Notes under the pieces: generated by a model
Told to the model about the DNA's origin: nothing
The model's database searches: none
Seen by the model: the letters and a program-made list of their open reading frames with translations, nothing else
Translations under genes and position numbers: made by a program
Part shown: positions 47,970 through 53,390 of the stretch, piece by piece
Position numbering within the stretch: the first letter of the stretch is position 1
Layout: every line of letters begins with the position of its first letter
From: Clostridia bacterium
GTDB taxonomy: Bacteria; Bacillota; Clostridia; Christensenellales; Aristaeellaceae
Reading direction: 5' to 3'
NCBI GenBank assembly: GCA_900769075.1
Contig: CAAGFE010000087.1
Location: 1 to 53,390, forward strand
DNA length: 53,390 nt

Positions 47970-48800
47970 ATGGGATTTATTGCAAGTCTGAAGGGGAACA
48001 TGGCCCTGCGCGCCCACACCAAGGGGGATATTGAAAAAGCGAAGAAGCTGTATCAGGAGGCGATGGACAAGGGGCTGATGGAGGCCCGCCCGATGCTGGG
48101 GTATTCGCTGCTGCTGATCCGCGAGGGCAGCTACGAGGAAGCGATGGCGCTGCTGCTCAAAACGCAGAAGGCCCCCGACCTCACCCCCGACCGGAAGAGC
48201 CAGCTCTTTGTGGACTACGCCGCCTGCTGCGCCAAAACCGGTCAGCTGAACAAGGGCGTGGCGCTGCTGGAAAAGCAGCATGCCCGCACGCCCGTCGGGC
48301 TGACCTACCAGACCCTCGGCTACCTGTACGTCGAGCAGCTGGCCCAGGGCAAGCCCGTGGCGGATGAATCCACTGTGGTGATGGTGCCCGGCCCCCATGA
48401 GTTTTCCGATCCCGTGCCCGCTGAAGGCCTGACGGTGGAGGAAAAGCAGAAGATCCTGGATGAGCAGTGGGCTGCGAAGGTCGAAAAGGCGCGCAAGCTG
48501 CTGGACGACGCGCTGGAATATGACGATGAGGATCCGGTGTGCCTGGACAACAAGGGCCAGTTCCTCTATCGCGTGATGGGGGACAAAGCCGCCGCGAAGG
48601 AATGGTTCGACAAGGCCCACGAGCAAAAGCCCGGCCAGATTGACAGCCTGTGGTTCCTCAGCCGTTACGATCTGGACAACGGGGACAAGGCCGCTGCCAT
48701 TGAGAAGCTGGAGACCGCCCTGGAGGGCCGGTTCTCCCCGCTGAACTATATGGACAAGGCGGGCGTGCAGGCTGAAATTGACCGCCTGCGGAAGGAATAA
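47970..48800 (+). CDS. Tetratricopeptide-repeat protein of unknown function
   Basis: 276 residues, nearly all helical, with TPR-like units: IEKAKKLYQEAMDKGLMEAR, YEEAMALLLKTQK, LNKGVALLEKQHARTP, LDDALEYDDEDPVCLDNKGQ and KAAAKEWFDKAHEQKPGQID. A long insert (~115-160) with a Pro/Val stretch divides the repeats. The first ~15 residues (MGFIASLKGNMALRAHTKG) are only weakly hydrophobic, so it is likely cytoplasmic or peripheral. AAGGAG is nine bases from the ATG at 47970 but only three from the ATG at 47964, so the second is preferred. It lies between mrfB and pth; a role as scaffold is inference only. Confidence 0.8.
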   Translation: MGFIASLKGNMALRAHTKGDIEKAKKLYQEAMDKGLMEARPMLGYSLLLIREGSYEEAMALLLKTQKAPDLTPDRKSQLFVDYAACCAKTGQLNKGVALLEKQHARTPVGLTYQTLGYLYVEQLAQGKPVADESTVVMVPGPHEFSDPVPAEGLTVEEKQKILDEQWAAKVEKARKLLDDALEYDDEDPVCLDNKGQFLYRVMGDKAAAKEWFDKAHEQKPGQIDSLWFLSRYDLDNGDKAAAIEKLETALEGRFSPLNYMDKAGVQAEIDRLRKE

Positions 48801-48873
48801 TTGTACAGCTGACAAAAACTGCGGAGGGGGTGCTGATCCCTCTCCGCCATCCCGTGTTTTGGAGGAAATCGTG

Positions 48874-49449
48874 ATGGAAACATACCTTGTTGTCGGGCTG
48901 GGCAACCCCGGTGCGCAATATGCAAGGACGCGGCACAATGCGGGCTGGGAGGCCCTCGAGACGCTCTCGCGCCGCTGGAACGCCCCGCTGACAAAGAAGA
49001 AATTCGACGGGGTGATCGCGGAGGTCGTGGCGGACGGCAAGCGCGTGGTGCTCTGCCAGCCCCAGACCTTCATGAACGCATCCGGCGAGTGCGTCCAGCA
49101 GCTGCTGCAATGGTACAAGTGTCCGCTGGAAAACCTGATGGTCCTCTACGATGACATCGACCTGCCCGCGGCAAGGCTGCGGGTGCGCAAATCCGGCAGC
49201 GCAGGCACGCACAACGGCATGCGGTCGATTCTGGCCTGCATCGGAGGTCAGCAGGGCTTTCCGCGCATCCGAATCGGCGTCGGCGCGAAGCCCGAGGGCT
49301 GGGATCTGGCGGATTGGGTGCTGAGCACCTATCGCATGGCGGAGGAACGCCAGGACATGGAGAAGGCCTTTGCCAAGGCCGCCGATGTGGTGGAGGACTG
49401 GCTGAAGAACGGCATCGATCATGCCATGCAGCTGGGCAACAGGAACTGA
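48874..49449 (+). CDS. pth: Peptidyl-tRNA hydrolase
   Basis: Frees tRNA from stalled peptidyl-tRNA, 191 residues. The fold begins YLVVGLGNPGAQYARTRHNA with catalytic His in the TRHNAGW loop. QPQTFMNASGECVQ (Asn), VLYDDIDLP (Asp pair with His) and GSAGTHNGMRSI are all present. GGAGG (48861-48865) lies eight bases before the ATG at 48874; the 32-codon longer frame upstream is spacer. The gene is immediately before mfd, an order seen in many Firmicutes. Confidence 0.96.
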   Translation: METYLVVGLGNPGAQYARTRHNAGWEALETLSRRWNAPLTKKKFDGVIAEVVADGKRVVLCQPQTFMNASGECVQQLLQWYKCPLENLMVLYDDIDLPAARLRVRKSGSAGTHNGMRSILACIGGQQGFPRIRIGVGAKPEGWDLADWVLSTYRMAEERQDMEKAFAKAADVVEDWLKNGIDHAMQLGNRN

Positions 49450-49506
49450 CGCCCCCCTTTGAACGGCTCCCGGCAAGGGGACTTCAACCGATAGGAAAGG
49501 ATCACT

Positions 49507-52500
49507 ATGAAACAGCCTCTGTTCATTCCCGTTTCGCCCGCGTGGCGGCGCCTGTCCGCTGCGGCATCGGAGCGTAAAACCATCGCGCTCACCGGGCTTC
49601 CCGATACCATGGTTGCCTTCGTGGGCGCCAAGCTGGCGGAGGAAACCGGCAAGCGGGTGCTGCTGCTTTCCGCCAATGACCTCAAGGCCGCCCACGACGC
49701 GGAGGATGGTCAGCAGCTCCTGGGAGCCCGCTGCGCCTGCCTGCCCGGCGGCGAAATCGACCTCACCCGCGGCGCGTCCTCCCATGAGAGCGCATGGCGC
49801 AGGCTGGAAACCCTTGCCCGGGTTGATTCCGGCGAGGTTTCCCTGCTGTGCACCTCCCTGGAGGCCGCTGTCCAGCGCATGGGCAGCGCGGCACGATTCG
49901 GGGAGAAAACCATCCGCCTGAAGGGCGGCGATGTCATCGATCCCCAGCAGCTCATCCGCGACCTGACCGCCATGGGCTATGAGCGGGTCAGCATGGTGGA
50001 GGGCAAGGGACAGTGTGCCCAGCGCGGGGACATCGTCGATGTGTACCCGCCCTCGGGCGCGGTCAGTTTGCGCATCGAGTTCTTTGGCGACGAGGTGGAT
50101 TCCATCCGCGCCTTTGATACCATCAGCCAGCGCAGCCTGGAGCACGCGGACGAAGCCGTGCTGCCGCCCGCCACGGAGGTGCTGCTGGACGAAGGTGAAA
50201 CGGCTGCTGCTGCCCGGCGCATGCGGGAGGCCATCGAGCACGCCCGGCCCGACAAGCCCCAGGAAACCAGCCTGTTCGCAGACCTTCCGCCCCTCCCGGA
50301 GGACGCGGAGGAGGACGCGGCATATTTCGACAAAAAGATTGCCCCCAAGGTGAAGCAGCGGGAGCAGACCGCTGCCCGCATCGCGGAATTGGAACGCCGC
50401 ACCGCGCAGCTCATGAAGGACGCGGACGCGGTGGAAAACGGCCTGCCCTTCCGGCGAATCCGCGCCTGGCTGCCCGTGCTGACGGACGAAACATACACGG
50501 TGATCGACTGGTTCCGGCCGGAGGTGATCCTGCTCAGCGAACCGGATCAGCTGCGAAAGCGTGCCGAGGAGCGGCTGAACGGCTTTGCGGAGGATCTGGA
50601 CAGCGCCATGGGCCGCGGCGAGGCTGTCCGGGAGCAGCAGACGCTCCTGATGACCTGGGATGAACTGGTTGCGGACATGCAGGGCCACTGCATTGTTGCG
50701 CTGACGGAATTCCTGGAGGGCCTGGGCGGGGTGCGCGCGCAGGACGCCATCGACCTCAAGGTGGAGCGGGTGCAGGGCTATTCCGGGCAGATCAAGCTGC
50801 TGGCGGAGGAATGCCGTGACTGGATCAAGGCAGGATATCGCATTGCGCTGCTCTGCGGCGGTGTGGCCCGCGGTCAGCGCCTGGAAAACAGCCTGCGGGA
50901 GCTGGAGATCTCCGCCCGGTTCACCGAGGATGCCGCGGAGCTGCCTGCCGGTCAGGTGACCATCCTGCCCGGCACGCTGGCCAAGGGCTTCATCTGGGCC
51001 GATGCGGGGCTGGTGGTCGTCAGCGATACGGACGTGTATGGCGTGGGGTACCGCAAGGTCAGGAAGCGCAGCCATGTGGGCGAGAAAATCGCTGCCTTCA
51101 CCGACCTCAAGCCCGGCGATTACGTTGTGCATGAGGAGTATGGCGTGGGCGTGTTCCTGGGCACGACGCAGATCAAGGTCGGCGGCCCGGGCGGCGTCCG
51201 GCGGGACTATCTGCAGATTCAGTATCTGGGCAGCGATAAGCTCAACGTCCCCATTGAGCAGCTGGATCGGGTGCAGCGCTACATCGGCAACCCTCAAAGT
51301 CCACCCAAGCTGAACAGCCTGGGCAATACCGAGTGGCAGAAGCAGAAGGCAAAGGTGCGGGAGGGCCTCAAGGCCATCGCCTTTGACCTGGTGAAGCTCT
51401 ATGCGGCGCGCTCGAAGTCCGCCGGCTTCGCCTTCAGTCCCGACACCCACTGGCAGCGGGAGTTTGAGGACATGTTCCCTTACGAGCTGACCCCCGACCA
51501 GGCCCAGTCCGTGATGGAGATCACGGCGGACATGGAGGCCCCGAAAAACATGGATCGCCTGCTCTGCGGCGACGTGGGCTACGGTAAAACCGAGGTCAGC
51601 CTGCGTGCGGCCTTCAAGGCCCTCATGGACGACAAGCAGGTCGCCATCCTCGCACCCACCACCATCCTGGCCCAGCAGCACTATAACACGGTGCTCAAGC
51701 GCTTCAAGGGGTTCCCGGTGCGGGTGGAGGTGCTCAGCCGCTTCCGCACCGCGAAGGAAGTCAAGGATGTGCTGGAACGCCTCAAGGCGGGGGAGATTGA
51801 CATCATCATCGGCACCCATCGCCTGCTGGCCAAGGATGTGCAGTTCCATGACCTGGGCCTGCTCATCGTGGACGAGGAACAGCGCTTCGGCGTGCAGCAC
51901 AAGGAACAGATCAAGAACATGAAGAACCAGGTGGACGTGCTGACGCTCAGCGCCACGCCCATCCCGCGCACGCTGCACATGTCGATGGTGGGCATCCGCG
52001 ACATGTCCGTGCTGGAAACGCCCCCGGAGGAGCGCCTGCCCGTGCAGACCCGCGTGGTCGAGTACAACGACGGTATCATCCGTGACGCCATCCTGCGGGA
52101 AATTGCCCGCGGCGGACAGGTGTACTTCCTGTATAATCAGGTCAAGCGAATCGACGAGTTCTACGCCCGCCTGCGCGCCCTGGTCCCGGAGGCCCGCATC
52201 GGCGTGGCCCACGGCCAGATGAAGGAGCACGGCCTGGAGGACGTGATGATGGACTTCTACGGCGGGAGCTACGATGTGCTGCTGTGCACCACCATCATCG
52301 AATCCGGCCTGGACGTGCCCACCGCGAACACGCTGATCGTCTTTGATGCGGATCGCTTCGGCCTCAGCCAGCTCTACCAGCTGCGCGGCCGCGTGGGCCG
52401 CTCCAATCGGCAGGCCTACGCCTACTTCACCGTCCGCCCGGACAAGAATCTGTCGGAAACGGCGGATCAGCGCCTGGCTGCAATCCGGGAGTTCACCGAA

Positions 52501-53178
52501 TTCGGCGCGGGCTTCCGCATCGCCATGCGCGATCTGGAAATCCGCGGCGCGGGCAACATCCTGGGCGCGGAGCAGCATGGTCACCTGGCCACCGTCGGCT
52601 ACGACATGTACTGCAAGCTGATGGAGGAGGTGCTGGCTGAAACCAAGGACGAGCTGGTGGGCAAGGCGCCGCCCCAGCCCCATCTGGAAACCCGCGTGGA
52701 CGTGAAGGTGGACGCTTATCTGCCCGAAACCTACGTCAGGGATGACCGTCAGCGCATGGAGATGTACAAGCGCATCGCCGGCCTGGTGACCGATGCCGAC
52801 CGGGCGGACATCCTCGATGAGCTGATGGACCGCTTCGGCGAGGTGCCGCCGCCGGTGGAAACCCTACTGGATATCGCCCAGCTGCGGGCCCAGGCCAACA
52901 AGCTGGGCATCGCCCAGGTGACGTACAAGCAGGGCGGCTTTCTGGTGCTGAAGATTGACCTGAAGCACCTGCCCCAGGACGACGAGGCGTTCATCACCGC
53001 CATGTCCCAGGCGGATAAGCGGCTGATGCCCAGCCGGATGCATCCGGACGTGCTCATCCTTGCTGCGCCGAACCTGAACGAGTACGGTATGCTGCGGGAA
53101 GCGGTGAAGGTGATGACAAGGTGGAATCAGTGCTTCGAAGCGCTGGTGGAACAAAAAGCCGCGCAGCCGAAGGCATAA
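49507..53178 (+). CDS. mfd: Transcription-repair coupling factor Mfd
   Basis: DNA translocase that removes RNA polymerase stalled at lesions and recruits UvrA, 1223 residues. The UvrB-like N-terminal module (~1-330) has GERVSMVEGKG-like and QRGDIVDVYPPSGAVSLRIE blocks. The RNAP-interaction (CarD-like) domain is at ~535-600 (LKPGDYVVHEEYGVGVFLG). The RecG-like motor follows: PYELTPDQAQSVMEI, CGDVGYGKTEVSLRA (Walker A), LLIVDEEQRFGVQHKEQ (DEEQ), LSATPIPRTLHMSM and STIIE-type TTIIESGLDVPTAN with RGRVGRSNRQAYAY. The C-terminal TRCF domain starts near residue 1060. AAAGGA precedes the ATG. Length and motif set are complete. Confidence 0.97.
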   Translation: MKQPLFIPVSPAWRRLSAAASERKTIALTGLPDTMVAFVGAKLAEETGKRVLLLSANDLKAAHDAEDGQQLLGARCACLPGGEIDLTRGASSHESAWRRLETLARVDSGEVSLLCTSLEAAVQRMGSAARFGEKTIRLKGGDVIDPQQLIRDLTAMGYERVSMVEGKGQCAQRGDIVDVYPPSGAVSLRIEFFGDEVDSIRAFDTISQRSLEHADEAVLPPATEVLLDEGETAAAARRMREAIEHARPDKPQETSLFADLPPLPEDAEEDAAYFDKKIAPKVKQREQTAARIAELERRTAQLMKDADAVENGLPFRRIRAWLPVLTDETYTVIDWFRPEVILLSEPDQLRKRAEERLNGFAEDLDSAMGRGEAVREQQTLLMTWDELVADMQGHCIVALTEFLEGLGGVRAQDAIDLKVERVQGYSGQIKLLAEECRDWIKAGYRIALLCGGVARGQRLENSLRELEISARFTEDAAELPAGQVTILPGTLAKGFIWADAGLVVVSDTDVYGVGYRKVRKRSHVGEKIAAFTDLKPGDYVVHEEYGVGVFLGTTQIKVGGPGGVRRDYLQIQYLGSDKLNVPIEQLDRVQRYIGNPQSPPKLNSLGNTEWQKQKAKVREGLKAIAFDLVKLYAARSKSAGFAFSPDTHWQREFEDMFPYELTPDQAQSVMEITADMEAPKNMDRLLCGDVGYGKTEVSLRAAFKALMDDKQVAILAPTTILAQQHYNTVLKRFKGFPVRVEVLSRFRTAKEVKDVLERLKAGEIDIIIGTHRLLAKDVQFHDLGLLIVDEEQRFGVQHKEQIKNMKNQVDVLTLSATPIPRTLHMSMVGIRDMSVLETPPEERLPVQTRVVEYNDGIIRDAILREIARGGQVYFLYNQVKRIDEFYARLRALVPEARIGVAHGQMKEHGLEDVMMDFYGGSYDVLLCTTIIESGLDVPTANTLIVFDADRFGLSQLYQLRGRVGRSNRQAYAYFTVRPDKNLSETADQRLAAIREFTEFGAGFRIAMRDLEIRGAGNILGAEQHGHLATVGYDMYCKLMEEVLAETKDELVGKAPPQPHLETRVDVKVDAYLPETYVRDDRQRMEMYKRIAGLVTDADRADILDELMDRFGEVPPPVETLLDIAQLRAQANKLGIAQVTYKQGGFLVLKIDLKHLPQDDEAFITAMSQADKRLMPSRMHPDVLILAAPNLNEYGMLREAVKVMTRWNQCFEALVEQKAAQPKA

Positions 53179-53183
53179 AAGCA

Positions 53184-53214
53184 GGGGGAGCTGCATGCTG
53201 CGTGCAGCTCCCCC
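53184..53214 (+). terminator. Hairpin downstream of mfd
   Basis: A 12-bp perfect stem (53184-53195 with 53203-53214) with a 7-base loop begins five bases after the stop. No T-run follows on the plus strand, so termination may rely on Rho or the hairpin may protect the mRNA end. Confidence 0.6.
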
Positions 53215-53273
53215 ACAGACCATCTACAAACCCCGGGAGGTGTTGGAGGCCCGCAGGCCCTTCGACTTTTGAT

Positions 53274-53368
53274 CGAAAATCGGCGACATGCGCGGCGATT
53301 TTCGTGCTTTTCCGTCAGGAAAAGTTTCCTTACACGAACGAACGGCCGGGAGAACGGCTTGCCGTTCG
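53274..53368. repeat. Cluster of three adjacent inverted repeats
   Basis: Arms 53274-53282/53296-53304 (9 bp, CGAAAATCG), 53307-53313/53318-53324 (7 bp, CTTTTCC with loop GTCA) and 53339-53346/53361-53368 (8 bp, CGAACGGC). They are almost contiguous and no open frame with a ribosome-binding site covers them. This could be a structured RNA, an intergenic palindromic repeat element, or terminators of a gene beyond the window. Confidence 0.5.
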
Positions 53369-53390
53369 ACCAGTGAGTGAGTGCAAAACC

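Noticed and set aside
48658..52683. 1341-codon open frame on the minus strand opposite mfd
   Set aside because: Its translation is low-complexity His/Gly/Ala/Leu-rich with no known domain, and it mirrors the mfd codons. It is a GC-driven antisense shadow; the same holds for the long frames opposite 5829-7199, 10876-12528 and 20196-22073.
1..53390. Prophage, insertion sequence, integron or tRNA-linked island
   Set aside because: No transposase, integrase, phage structural gene, tRNA gene or attachment-site repeat was found on either strand. The accessory-looking stretch 31-37 kb shows decay but no mobility gene.

Overview
The window is GC-rich chromosomal DNA from what looks like a low-rank Firmicutes/Clostridia lineage, plausibly a Christensenellales-like gut or rumen bacterium. 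The lineage name is inference. The seen evidence is strong AGGAGG ribosome-binding sites on almost every gene, TTGACA-17-TATAAT promoters, a T-box leader on serS, a TPP riboswitch on thiT, and the Bacillus/Clostridium-type order priA-def-fmt-rsmB-rlmN-stp-prkC-rsgA-rpe. No prophage, transposase, CRISPR array, tRNA or rRNA was found. Because of the high GC content most long antisense frames are shadows. Many start codons were placed by ribosome-binding site rather than by longest frame.

Layout. 1-1237: end of a Cys-rich repeat protein, cut by the window edge. 1431-5818: binding-protein-dependent ABC importer (binding protein, fused double permease, ATPase) with its own promoter, an intercistronic hairpin and a terminator. 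5829-9080 (minus strand): COG2509-type FAD protein, a GtrB-like glycosyltransferase, and a stray fragment of a pretoxin-type Hint domain. 9151-10816: T-box-controlled serS. 10824-12621 (minus): exported 5'-nucleotidase. 12724-24728: the long priA-to-rpe information-processing and signalling operon, with a 22-codon basic microORF between rpe and a second RNA m5C methyltransferase. 24778-27023: ruvCAB. 27124-31070: a glycosyltransferase diverging from a GntR regulator, then a NYN-LOTUS RNA-binding protein, an HD protein and a one-pass membrane protein.

31101-37005: an accessory, partly decaying stretch. It holds an AT-rich GNAT gene broken by a 2-bp slip, a LUD-domain protein diverging from a cysteine desulfurase, and three tandem DUF975-like membrane-protein genes. 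Only the last of the three is intact; one carries an in-frame TAG, another an early TAA plus a frameshift. They sit downstream of an orphan LytTR response regulator. 37167-41951 (minus): a floA/nfeD flotillin operon, a uracil-DNA glycosylase lacking the family-4 iron-sulfur cysteines, RNase Z, and thiT under a TPP riboswitch. 41977-53214 (plus): yfbR-like nucleotidase, exported LCP-family protein, rpmB, mrfA-mrfB helicase/exonuclease pair, TPR protein, pth and mfd. The last 110 bases hold three consecutive hairpins.

Together these genes cover translation (serS, def, fmt, rsmB, rlmN, rsgA, rpmB, pth), DNA repair and recombination (priA, ruvCAB, mrfAB, mfd, UDG), Ser/Thr phosphorylation signalling (stp/prkC), envelope biology (glycosyltransferases, LCP, flotillin) and nutrient uptake (ABC importer, ThiT). 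The parts I consider most worth a second look are the microORF, the RG/FGG-rich tail on RsmB, the Hint remnant with a duplicated promoter motif, the decaying DUF975 array, the Fe-S-less UDG and the NYN-LOTUS gene.
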